5,649 nucleotides of DNA from an uncultured Gammaproteobacteria bacterium (GTDB taxonomy: Bacteria > Pseudomonadota > Gammaproteobacteria > GCA-2729495), in the NCBI GenBank assembly GCA_947258805.1, contig CAMYJV010000212.1, positions 1 to 5,649 on the forward strand, written 5' to 3'. The notes beneath the pieces were generated by a model. That model did no database searches. It worked only from the letters and a program-made list of their open reading frames with translations, and was not told the DNA's origin. Position 1 is the stretch's first letter; each line of letters begins with the position of its first letter. Below are positions 1-5,649 of this stretch, piece by piece. A program made the translations under genes and the position numbers.

Positions 1-1134
1 GCAGAACAGCAGGAAGTTCAAATTCTGGTGTGGCGTTTCACCCGGGTCCAGCAGGTTGCCCTGGGTCGGATTGCCCACCGACCAGTTGACGTGCTTGCCG
101 GACCCGTTGACCCCGGCAAACGGCTTTTCGTGCAGCAGGCACACGAAGCCGTGCTTCTTGGCCGTGTTTTTCAGCACGGTCATGAGCATCTGCTGGTGGT
201 CCGCAGCCACGTTGGCCGCCTCGAAGTAGGGGGCGATCTCGAACTGTCCGGGTGCGACCTCGTTGTGCCGGGTTTTGGCCGGGATACCCAGACGGTAGAG
301 GGTCTCTTCAACCGCCTCCATGTAGGCCTGCACGCGTTCCGGGATAGCGCCGAAGTAGTGATCGTCGAACTCCTGACCTTTGGCCGGCGCCGCACCGAAC
401 AACGTCCGGCCGGCAAGCAGAAGATCGGGGCGCAGGTTGGCAAAGGTTGCGTCCAGCAGGAAGTATTCCTGCTCGGCGCCGCAGCTCGAGCTCAGCGGCG
501 CCACCTCCGTCTCCCCCATCAGGTCAAGGAGGCGGGTTCCTGCCTTATTCATCGCCGCGTTGGAGCGCAGCAGCGGGACTTTCTTGTCCAGCGCTTCGCC
601 CGTCCAGGACACGAAGACCGACGGAATGCACAGCGTCGCGCCGTTCGCCCGCTCCAGGATGTAAGCCGGGCTGGTGGGGTCCCAGAAGGTGTAGCCGCGT
701 GCCGCGTTGGTCTGGCGGATGCCGCCGTTCGGAAACGAGGAGCCGTCCGGTTCACCCTTGGTGAGCAGGCTGCCGTTGAATTCGGTAATCGCCCTGCCGC
801 TTGGATCGGTAATAATAAAGCTGTCGTGCTTCTCGGCAGTCGCGCCGGTCAGCGGGTAGAAGACGTGGGCAAAGTAGTTCGCGCCTTTGGACAGCGCCCA
901 GGATTTCATTGCCGCAGCGACGTCATCGGCGACCTCCGATGATAGAGGCGCGCCGGTCTCCATGGTCTTCTTCATGGCCTTGAATGCGCTTTTCGACAGC
1001 GCGTCTTCCATCTTGACGAGGTTGAAGACGTCGGATGCCCAGATCTCGTCCAGGGATTTGGGCTTAGTGAGGGAAATGGGTTCACCCGTTGTGATCTCAA
1101 ACACGGCCTGGGCGCGAGCTTCATTGCGACTCAT
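1..1134 (-). CDS. glnN: Glutamine synthetase type III, N-terminal 378 residues (truncated by window edge)
   Basis: Cytoplasmic enzyme that makes glutamine from glutamate, ammonia and ATP. I translated the minus strand by hand: the frame is open from the ATG at 1134 to the left edge with no stop. Three glutamine synthetase core motifs appear in order. They are CGAEQEYF (218-225, metal ligands E221/E223), [14 protein letters not shown] (289-302, E292/E299) and [14 protein letters not shown] (335-348, with H348), followed by VNWS. The HEKPF-x-GxNGSGKH form and the long N-terminal domain carrying WALSKGA and HVFYPLT mark type III rather than type I (GlnA). Family members are about 720-730 residues, so roughly half is missing. 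I chose the ATG at 1134 because GGAGA lies 8 bases upstream; an in-frame ATG at 1188 has no such site. A sigma-54-type promoter lies about 180 bases upstream. From memory the protein resembles cyanobacterial GlnN closely. Family assignment is very secure. Confidence 0.96.
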   Translation of the reverse strand, partial: MSRNEARAQAVFEITTGEPISLTKPKSLDEIWASDVFNLVKMEDALSKSAFKAMKKTMETGAPLSSEVADDVAAAMKSWALSKGANYFAHVFYPLTGATAEKHDSFIITDPSGRAITEFNGSLLTKGEPDGSSFPNGGIRQTNAARGYTFWDPTSPAYILERANGATLCIPSVFVSWTGEALDKKVPLLRSNAAMNKAGTRLLDLMGETEVAPLSSSCGAEQEYFLLDATFANLRPDLLLAGRTLFGAAPAKGQEFDDHYFGAIPERVQAYMEAVEETLYRLGIPAKTRHNEVAPGQFEIAPYFEAANVAADHQQMLMTVLKNTAKKHGFVCLLHEKPFAGVNGSGKHVNWSVGNPTQGNLLDPGETPHQNLNFLLFC

Positions 1135-1142
1135 GGTCAGAT

Positions 1143-1147
1143 TCTCC
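1143..1147 (-). promoter_or_regulatory. Ribosome binding site of glnN
   Basis: GGAGA on the minus strand, 8 bases before the ATG at 1134. It decides the start against the in-frame ATG at 1188, whose upstream bases contain no purine-rich match. Confidence 0.7.
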
Positions 1148-1310
1148 GATTGCGTATGATAAATTGGCCGGATGTGACCGGTGCTCATCGCGCTGTGCAG
1201 CAGCGCTCGGAGTCCACATTGGCGGCCCAGATGACTGCCGACACTGCCGGCACCCGTCTCCTTGGCTATTTACTTCCTGCTTTACTGCTCTCCAGTCTCT
1301 CCGGCTATAA

Positions 1311-1326
1311 AGCAATTTGCGAGCCA
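1311..1326 (-). promoter_or_regulatory. Sigma-54 (RpoN) promoter of glnN
   Basis: The minus strand reads TGGCTCG-CAAA-TTGCT against the consensus TGGCACG-N4-TTGCW: a single mismatch, with the invariant GG (-25/-24) and GC (-13/-12) separated by exactly 10 bases. Transcription would begin near 1300, giving a 5' leader of about 166 bases before the glnN ATG. Sigma-54 control by NtrC is the classic arrangement for glutamine synthetase genes in proteobacteria, and the position and orientation fit that role. I found no convincing NtrC dyad upstream, so the activator is inferred. Confidence 0.72.
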
Positions 1327-1737
1327 CCTGCGAGGGAGGGACAAGAAAACGCCTCCGTAACCGGCATCGTGGCGGAACGGTCGGCCCGCCAACCAAGGCA
1401 CCGGCAGGACTGGACGCACCGAAAAGAGACCTGAGGGCCACCAACGCACTGCGATGGCGCAAGGCCTGATCACCGGCACGGACCGCTCCCCGGCGGCATT
1501 AATTCTGGATGCGATGTGTCGGGATCGTTGCTCTATCTTTCGTCAACGGAGCTTCTGGCGGAGTGCCGGTCGGTATTGCTTGGGCCAAAGCTCACGATGC
1601 TATAGGGCTTGGCTGAAGTTAAGGGAAATCGTCTTCTGCGGGATCATCCGCCAAGAAAAAGTTCGGTGATATCTCCCGACGGTTGCCCCCACCGAAAGCC
1701 GGATTTGGATGTATTGTGTGGGAAGTTAGATCACACG
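1327..1737. other. Gene-poor stretch between the glnN promoter and the ssrA terminator
   Basis: About 400 bases with no supportable gene. Short open frames exist on both strands (for example 1454-1669 plus), but they lack a Shine-Dalgarno site, start inside low-complexity codon runs and give Arg/Ser/Cys-rich products of the kind seen in noncoding DNA. The part nearest glnN (about 1340-1500) is where an enhancer for the sigma-54 promoter would be expected, yet no clean NtrC dyad is visible. The part from about 1500 to 1735 is somewhat richer in A+T than the flanking genes and holds only a weak inverted repeat (GTGTG at 1716-1720 with CACAC at 1732-1736). No copy of the tmRNA 3' end is present, so there is no sign of an integrated element. 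Confidence 0.5.
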
Positions 1738-1762
1738 AAAAAGCCCGCGTAATGCGGGCTTT
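1738..1762 (-). terminator. Rho-independent terminator of ssrA
   Basis: Minus-strand hairpin with a perfect 9-bp stem (AAAGCCCGC / GCGGGCTTT, positions 1754-1762 and 1740-1748) and a 5-base loop. The descending arm ends in a run of five T (1742-1738). It begins 33 bases beyond the mature tmRNA 3' end. On the plus strand the stem is followed only by TTT and then CGGG, so it works best for the minus-strand transcript. Confidence 0.85.
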
Positions 1763-1795
1763 CGGGACGTCCTCGGATCTCTCCGTACGTCGTGT

Positions 1796-2150
1796 TGGTG
1801 GAGGCGGCGGGAGTTGAACCCGCGTCCGTTGGTGCTCTACCTTTGGCTCTACATGCTTAGATTCCGTCTATTGATTTAGCTTCCAACGACCCGACGGTCA
1901 GGGTGTTTTCAGCGATCCCGATTGGTTTTAACGCTTCAGCCCCGGGCGAGACATCCACGCGATCCTGCGAGCATTGCCACCGGTTTCATCCCACAGGCAG
2001 GAATCGTCGGTGTAAGCGGGTTTTAGGCCGCTAGTGCGTAGTTTTCGTCGTTGGCAACTATAAAAGTTACAGCGATTGTTTAACGAGAGTCACTACCCTC
2101 TCGGCATGCACCTTTTGCTCTGCTACCCCCGTCGAAGCCAAGTCGCCCCC
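1796..2150 (-). ncRNA. ssrA: Transfer-messenger RNA (tmRNA), one-piece type
   Basis: This RNA rescues ribosomes stalled on broken mRNAs: with SmpB it enters like an alanyl-tRNA, then serves as a short message that adds a degradation tag. The 5' end is GGGGGCGACTTGGCTTCGACG and the 3' end is CGCCTCCACCA. GGGGGCG pairs with CGCCTCC as a 7-bp acceptor stem (one G-U), leaving A as discriminator and an encoded CCA. The T arm is GCGGG-TTCAACT-CCCGC (1807-1823). The tag reading frame lies at 2023-2055. At 355 bases it is close to the E. coli length of 363. It is a single, unpermuted molecule, as usual in gammaproteobacteria. The gene is followed by its own terminator. smpB, often a neighbour, is not in this window. 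Confidence 0.97.
2023..2055 (-). other. tmRNA tag-peptide reading frame
   Basis: The resume codon GCC at 2055 opens the frame A-N-D-E-N-Y-A-L-A-A followed by TAA. With the alanine carried by tmRNA itself, the appended tag is AANDENYALAA. The C-terminal ALAA is the degron recognised by ClpXP and ClpAP, and ANDENY carries the SspB contact region. The peptide is the same as the one I recall for E. coli. Confidence 0.95.
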
Positions 2151-2282
2151 TTTTCCTGAAAACGCTTTCCAGCATTCCGGCGCGACTGAGACTCTGTTTC
2201 GCATTAGACCCCCTGCTGCGCTGTACTGCTGCACATAATACACTGACTGCTGCTGCCCGGATTAGTTCCCGTTCACACAGCC
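2151..2282. promoter_or_regulatory. Divergent intergenic region driving ssrA (minus) and the Sel1 gene (plus)
   Basis: This 132-base gap must hold both promoters, but neither is clear. The hexamer at 2235-2240 reads TATTAT on the minus strand and could be a -10 box for ssrA, giving a leader of roughly 75-80 bases for RNase P to remove; no good -35 match sits 16-18 bases upstream. On the plus strand the overlapping CATAAT (2234-2239) could serve the Sel1 gene, again without a good -35. A near-palindrome lies at 2157-2170, just outside the mature tmRNA 5' end. Promoter placement is a guess. Confidence 0.3.
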
Positions 2283-3611
2283 ATGAAAAGTCCTTCAATC
2301 GCCCCGATCCTCGGCATTCTGAGCCTGCTGGCCAGCCCCTGGCTGCCCGCACTGGAGGCGAAGAACTACATCGACCGCGCGGTGGCGCTCATCGAGTCCG
2401 ATCAGCACGCCCTGGCTCGCACCTACCTCGAGCCGGCCCTGATCGACTACCACCTGAGCGCCGGGGAACGCTCGCGCGCTTACTATCTGCGCGGCTACAG
2501 CTTTTTCAGCCAGGGTATGTACGTATCGGCCCGCAAGGACTACAACCGGGCGCTGGAATTTCTGCCAGAAAACCCCGTGGTGCTGTCCTCACTCGGACAC
2601 CTGTATTTCGAAGGGTTAGGCATCCCCCAGGACCGAGCGCTGGCCGTAGAGCTGTTCCGCAAGGCGGCCGATGCCGGATACACCCCGGCCAGCATGCGGC
2701 TGGGCTTTGCCTACCTGACAGGTTCCGGCGCCGGGCAGGATACGCTGGAAGCCCGTCGCTGGCTGGAGCAGGCTGCCGCCGATGGTTCGACCACAGCCAT
2801 GCGCCAGCTGGCGCTGAGCTATCGAGCCCCCAATGCTGACCCCCCGGAGCCCGATACTGCCCGACAGTGGTACCAGCGCGCCTGGGAGGCCGGTGACGCA
2901 GAAGCCTTGAGCCACATCGGTTTCATGCTCGAGGCTGGCGAGCTGGAATCTGCCGACGAGCCCGCCCGCCGTTACTTCGAACGCGCCGCGGAAGCGGGAA
3001 GCGGGCTGGCGCGGACAAAGCTTGCCCACCTGTACCTGAGCGGCGCGGACATGCCCCGGGATGTCGGGAAGGCCCGAAAGCTGTTCGCCGAGGCGGCGGA
3101 CCAGGGCCACGCCGGCGGTTTTCTGGGCCTGGCGTACCTCTACGAATCCGGAACCGGGGTCGCGGAAGATCCGCAAGCGGCCCTGAGCTGGTACGAGCGC
3201 GCGGCAGCAGCGGGCTCCACCGATGCTCAGCTGCGACTGGCCTATCTGCAGCTGCAGGGCGGCGAGCTGCAGAACCACCGCGATGCCGCCCGGTGGCTGA
3301 CGCGAGCGGCCGCGAACGGCGACCCACAGGCGCTGAACGACCACGCCTGGCTGCTGGCAACAAGCCGCTATGACGAAATTCGCGATGGCAGCCGCGCGAT
3401 TGCGCTGGCGGAACGGGCAACGGCAACTCGGCGGACGCCGGTATACCTGGATACCCTGGCCGCCGCTTACGCAGACACCGGCAACTTCGAAAAAGCCCTG
3501 GCAATCCAGCGGGAAGCGATTGATCTGGTCGCTGGAGAGGACGCCGATCTGATCGCGGAGCTGAACGAGCATCTGGCGGCTTTTGAAGCCGGCGAGCCCT
3601 GGCGGGAGTAG
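2283..3611 (+). CDS. Exported TPR / Sel1-like repeat protein
   Basis: A 442-residue alpha-solenoid protein, probably a periplasmic scaffold for protein-protein contacts; its partner is unknown. Residues 1-26 look like a Sec signal peptide: lysine at 2, a hydrophobic core ILGILSLLASPWL, and possible cleavage after LEA. There is no lipobox cysteine. One TPR-like unit follows (about 64-97, AYYLRGYSFFSQGMY). Then come about seven Sel1-like repeats between 98 and 346, about 36 residues each, with recurring LGxxYxxG and A-x-x-W/L-F/Y-x-x-AAxxG patterns. The third (about 170-205) and seventh are irregular. The C-terminal part (347-420) returns to TPR with NDHAWLLATS and YLDTLAAAYADTG, a pairing common in bacterial TPR proteins. 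The ATG at 2283 is supported by the signal peptide directly behind it, although no Shine-Dalgarno site is visible. The gene diverges from ssrA. Sel1 proteins take part in envelope stress, motility and secretion in various bacteria, so no specific function can be assigned. Confidence 0.88.
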   Translation: MKSPSIAPILGILSLLASPWLPALEAKNYIDRAVALIESDQHALARTYLEPALIDYHLSAGERSRAYYLRGYSFFSQGMYVSARKDYNRALEFLPENPVVLSSLGHLYFEGLGIPQDRALAVELFRKAADAGYTPASMRLGFAYLTGSGAGQDTLEARRWLEQAAADGSTTAMRQLALSYRAPNADPPEPDTARQWYQRAWEAGDAEALSHIGFMLEAGELESADEPARRYFERAAEAGSGLARTKLAHLYLSGADMPRDVGKARKLFAEAADQGHAGGFLGLAYLYESGTGVAEDPQAALSWYERAAAAGSTDAQLRLAYLQLQGGELQNHRDAARWLTRAAANGDPQALNDHAWLLATSRYDEIRDGSRAIALAERATATRRTPVYLDTLAAAYADTGNFEKALAIQREAIDLVAGEDADLIAELNEHLAAFEAGEPWRE

Positions 3612-3674
3612 GTGGATTCTGGTACAAAACCCGCGCCCGCCAGGCTTTGATTGGCCAGCTCAGCTTTAACAGAC

Positions 3675-3679
3675 GGAAG
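3675..3679 (+). promoter_or_regulatory. Ribosome binding site supporting the TTG start at 3685
   Basis: GGAAG followed by five bases and TTG. No in-frame ATG or GTG lies near enough to keep the predicted first helix, so this purine block decides the start. Confidence 0.5.
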
Positions 3680-3684
3680 AAAAT

Positions 3685-3927
3685 TTGAAGACGCTTCACA
3701 AACGCACCCGACTGGTTCTCGACGCGTTCGAGCAGCTCACAGCGGACGGCGCGGCCGACCTGCGTCCCGGTGACGTGGCGGCGCTGCTGCGTGAGAAAGA
3801 ACAACCGCTCGGCGCCTGGGAAGTGCGCTACGAGTTCTCCAGCCTGGAAGCTGAAGGCCTGATCAGCTGCGAAACCGACACCGGCACCTGGCGGCTGGCC
3901 GACGGCCAGAGTCGCAAAACCGGCTGA
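3685..3927 (+). CDS. Small protein of unknown function, winged-helix-like
   Basis: 80 residues, cytoplasmic, not recognised as a named family. The pattern suggests a small winged-helix DNA-binding fold. There is a first helix RLVLDAFEQLTA (9-20), then LRPGDVAALLRE (26-37) as a second helix, GAWEVRYEFSSLEAEGLI (43-60) in the place of a recognition helix, and a hairpin SCETDTGTWRLAD (61-73) resembling the wing. The phrase SLEAEGLI-x-x-x-x-x-x-GTWRL is typical of helix-turn-helix proteins that end a recognition helix and start a beta wing. Codon use looks like its neighbours and the frame is GC-rich throughout, which supports a real gene. It starts with TTG behind a GGAAG site. It lies 73 bases after the Sel1 gene on the same strand, so co-transcription is possible, and 34 bases from the convergent pomB stop. 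The fold is inferred by eye and no target is known. Confidence 0.65.
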   Translation: MKTLHKRTRLVLDAFEQLTADGAADLRPGDVAALLREKEQPLGAWEVRYEFSSLEAEGLISCETDTGTWRLADGQSRKTG

Positions 3928-3961
3928 AACCCAGGCCGCGCTGGAACTCGGTCAAAGCCGT

Positions 3962-4951
3962 TCAGAAAACTTCGTTGGGGCTCAGCTCGAAACGCTCGAT
4001 GAGTTCCTGGCGGACCGACTCATAGGCCTGCGGATCGGTGGACCGCAACACCTCCAACTCCTGCTGTACTTCCTCGGTCAACCCCTGCTCAATGACAATC
4101 TCAACCCGCCGGTTGCGGGCCTTGCCGGCGCCGGTTTCATTGGAAACCAGCGGTCGGGTATCTGCATAGCCGGCGATGGTGAATCTTTCCTCATCCAGGG
4201 CCTCATCGCCAAACAGACCGTGGGCCACGCTGACGGCCCGGGCGCTGGAAAGGGCCCAGTTGGAGCGGAAACGGGTCGTTGATATGGGCACATCGTCGGT
4301 ATGACCCTCCACCACGATCTGACCATCGGTTTTCCGCAGCACATCCTGGATGATGCGCAACACGGGTTTGAAGTTGGCGGATAGGTCCGCAGACCCGGAC
4401 GGGAAGCTGCCATGCTCCTTCACCCGCACGGTGATCTGACGTCCCGCCGTCTCCACTTCCAGCACGCCGGCGGCAATCTCTTTGGACAGCGCGGTGGCCA
4501 GCTTGATGGCGTCTTCTTCCGTTTCTCCCACCAGGTCCTGTACCTTGTCCACCACCACCATCTTCTGAGCATCACCGGAGTCCCCGCTGTTGCTTGAACC
4601 CATGTCCTGACAGGCGACATCCAGGCTGCTGCGGGAAAGGTCCGTGGTTTTCTGCCAGATTTCGTTGAGCGGCGTGGGCTCCGGCTTCCCGGGCGAAAAC
4701 TCCTGCGCAATGATGCTGGTGCCTTTGGGAACGTCGTCGGCACGGAACTGAGCCTGAACCCCGAAGGCCGACTGCATCGAACCCGCGAGCCGCTTGAACT
4801 TGAGCACGTCCATTTCCGAGAAGGACAGCAGCAGCACGAAGAAACACATCAGCAGCGACATCAGATCGGCAAAGGTGGCCAGCCAACCCGCGCCGCCGCC
4901 TCCGCCGTCGCCGCCGCCCTCGTCTTCGTCTTCCCAGGCTTGTTCCGCCAA
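3962..4951 (-). CDS. pomB: Flagellar motor stator protein PomB (MotB family)
   Basis: Inner-membrane stator subunit that, with PomA, couples ion flow to flagellar rotation and anchors the complex to peptidoglycan. 329 residues against about 315 for Vibrio PomB. Residues 1-22 are acidic and glycine-rich. The single transmembrane helix is about 23-44 (WLATFADLMSLLMCFFVLLL), with D29 in the position of the essential ion-binding aspartate. The plug follows (about 51-65, KFKRLAGSMQSAFGV), then PKGTSIIAQEF and GKPEPTP as in PomB. A linker of about 100-165 leads to the OmpA-like peptidoglycan-binding domain (about 170-290). That domain has VEGHTDDVP (214-222), NWALSSARAVSV (231-242) and NRRVEIVIEQ (280-289). 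A 40-residue tail, partly acidic, follows. The start is TTG directly behind the pomA stop (TAATTG), with GAGGAAG upstream. Any later ATG would remove the membrane helix. The final pair of genes converges on the winged-helix-like gene. Confidence 0.95.
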   Translation of the reverse strand: MAEQAWEDEDEGGGDGGGGGAGWLATFADLMSLLMCFFVLLLSFSEMDVLKFKRLAGSMQSAFGVQAQFRADDVPKGTSIIAQEFSPGKPEPTPLNEIWQKTTDLSRSSLDVACQDMGSSNSGDSGDAQKMVVVDKVQDLVGETEEDAIKLATALSKEIAAGVLEVETAGRQITVRVKEHGSFPSGSADLSANFKPVLRIIQDVLRKTDGQIVVEGHTDDVPISTTRFRSNWALSSARAVSVAHGLFGDEALDEERFTIAGYADTRPLVSNETGAGKARNRRVEIVIEQGLTEEVQQELEVLRSTDPQAYESVRQELIERFELSPNEVF

Positions 4952-5649
4952 TTATGCTTCCTCGGCGCGCTGAGATTCGGGAAGGTAGGTTTTCAGCATC
5001 GAGTCGATGACACGCGGATTCTGCCCACCCTGAATGGCCAGCAACGCGTCGATGATCATCGACTTCACCCGGCCTTCTTCTTCCCGTCGCAGCGCCAGCT
5101 TGTCGGCTACCGGCAGGGCGAACATATTCGCAAACATGGCGCCGTACAGGGTGGTCAGCAGCGCTACCGCCATGGCAGGGCCAATGGATTTCGGGTCGTC
5201 CATGTTGGCCAGCATGGCCACCAGACCCACCAGCGTGCCGATCATGCCCATGGCCGGACCAACATCACCCATGGCCGAAAAGATCTTGGCACCCCATTCG
5301 TGGCGCTGCAGGGTCTGCTGCAGATCCTTGCGCAGCAGATTGCGCACCACATCGGCATCGTGGCCGTCCACCAGCAGCTGTATGCCCTTGGACAGAAAGT
5401 TGCTGGATACTTCCTTGCCTTCCAGCGACAACAGCCCACCCTTGCGGGCGGCATCTGCAAGCTCGACCACCTCTTCGATGATCTGCTCGGGCTTCGCCAG
5501 CTTGAAGCTGAAGGCTTTGATGGCGACCTTTATGGCGCCAAGAAACTGCGCAAGGCTGAATTTCATCAGCACCACGAACAACGTGCCCACCAGCACGATG
5601 AGCAGCGACGGGATGTTCAAGAACATACCCGCCGAGCCACCCATGAGCA
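4952..5649 (-). CDS. pomA: Flagellar motor stator protein PomA (MotA family), N-terminus cut by window edge
   Basis: Inner-membrane channel subunit of the stator, which forms the ion path with PomB and pushes on the rotor protein FliG. About 231 residues are visible. Numbering from the methionine at 5644, that methionine is internal: LMGGSAGMF aligns with LGGSIGMF near residue 22 of Vibrio PomA, so the first helix (about 20 residues) lies beyond the edge. Visible parts are helix 2 (about 8-27), a cytoplasmic loop with ELADAARKGG (61-70) and LLVDGHDADVVRNLLRKD (90-107), helix 3 with GDVGPAMGMIGTLVGL (126-141), and helix 4 with GPAMAVALLTTLYG (155-168). T137 and T164/T165 match Vibrio T158 and T185/T186, reported to line the sodium path, so sodium drive is likely. 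QGGQNPRVID (205-214) is the usual C-terminal motif. The stop TAA abuts the pomB start, indicating one operon. Confidence 0.95.
   Translation of the reverse strand, partial: LMGGSAGMFLNIPSLLIVLVGTLFVVLMKFSLAQFLGAIKVAIKAFSFKLAKPEQIIEEVVELADAARKGGLLSLEGKEVSSNFLSKGIQLLVDGHDADVVRNLLRKDLQQTLQRHEWGAKIFSAMGDVGPAMGMIGTLVGLVAMLANMDDPKSIGPAMAVALLTTLYGAMFANMFALPVADKLALRREEEGRVKSMIIDALLAIQGGQNPRVIDSMLKTYLPESQRAEEA
4957..4963 (-). promoter_or_regulatory. Ribosome binding site of pomB, inside the end of pomA
   Basis: GAGGAAG on the minus strand, overlapping the last codons of pomA and 5 bases before the TTG at 4951. It supports the TTG start and fits translational coupling of pomB to pomA. Confidence 0.65.

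Noticed and set aside
28..942. Long plus-strand open frame of 304 codons
   Set aside because: It is antisense to glnN, whose minus-strand frame carries all the expected motifs. The plus-strand product is Arg/Val/Gly-rich with no recognisable domain.
1263..1300. Possible glutamine-sensing glnA-type RNA in the glnN leader (GGAAGTA on the minus strand)
   Set aside because: Only a short string matches what I remember of the motif. The flanking stems are not present, and the class is known from cyanobacteria.
1446..1461. Possible NtrC dyad (plus strand GCAC ... GCGC) upstream of the sigma-54 promoter
   Set aside because: The arms are 7 rather than 8 bases apart and one arm has a mismatch in the core, so it does not meet the NtrC pattern. 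The GGTGC repeats at about 1398-1420 are direct, not inverted.
1454..1669. Small plus-strand open frame of 71 codons
   Set aside because: No Shine-Dalgarno site, an Arg/Cys-rich product without pattern, and no supporting neighbour.
1796..1830. Use of the tmRNA 3' end as a phage or island attachment site
   Set aside because: No second copy of the tmRNA 3' end and no integrase gene occur in the window, so there is no evidence of an integrated element.
3600..3642. Inverted repeat TGGCGGG / CCCGCCA after the Sel1 gene as a terminator
   Set aside because: The 7-bp arms are 29 bases apart and no T run follows, so it is not a credible intrinsic terminator.
2616..3804. Two long minus-strand open frames across the Sel1 gene
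   Set aside because: Both are shadows of the GC-rich repeat gene. The plus-strand frame has a signal peptide and regular repeats, while the minus frames give Arg/Pro/Gln-rich sequence without domains.
3928..3961. Shared terminator between the convergent small gene and pomB
   Set aside because: Only a 4-bp stem (CCAG / CTGG) is visible, without a T run on either side.

Overview
The window is about 60% GC by eye and reads as the chromosome of a gammaproteobacterium. This rests on a one-piece tmRNA whose tag peptide is ANDENYALAA (as in Escherichia coli, from memory) and on a PomA/PomB pair of the Vibrio type. I cannot name the genus. No mobile element, CRISPR array or recognisable phage gene is present, and nothing here makes a convincing new multi-gene system. 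The more interesting signals are regulatory or concern small or atypical genes.

Layout, left to right. Positions 1-1134 (minus) hold the first 378 codons of a type III glutamine synthetase (glnN), cut by the left edge. Upstream of it, a good Shine-Dalgarno site and a near-consensus sigma-54 (RpoN) promoter at 1311-1326 suggest nitrogen-controlled expression. About 400 bases further out have no supportable gene. Next come an intrinsic terminator (1738-1762) and ssrA/tmRNA (1796-2150), both on the minus strand. A 132-base gap separates ssrA from a divergent plus-strand gene for an exported 442-residue TPR/Sel1-repeat protein (2283-3611). After 73 bases follows a small plus-strand gene (3685-3927, TTG start) for an 80-residue protein with a winged-helix-like pattern and no recognised identity. 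Converging on it from the right are pomB (3962-4951, TTG start) and pomA (4952-5649, cut by the right edge), which abut with no spacer.

How the genes work together. PomA and PomB form the flagellar stator, an ion channel that drives the motor. The threonines thought to line the sodium path in PomA are all present, so a sodium-driven stator is likely. glnN assimilates ammonium, ssrA rescues stalled ribosomes, and the Sel1 protein is probably a periplasmic scaffold. Apart from pomAB these are unrelated housekeeping or accessory units that happen to be neighbours. The small winged-helix-like protein could be a regulator, but the sequence gives no target.
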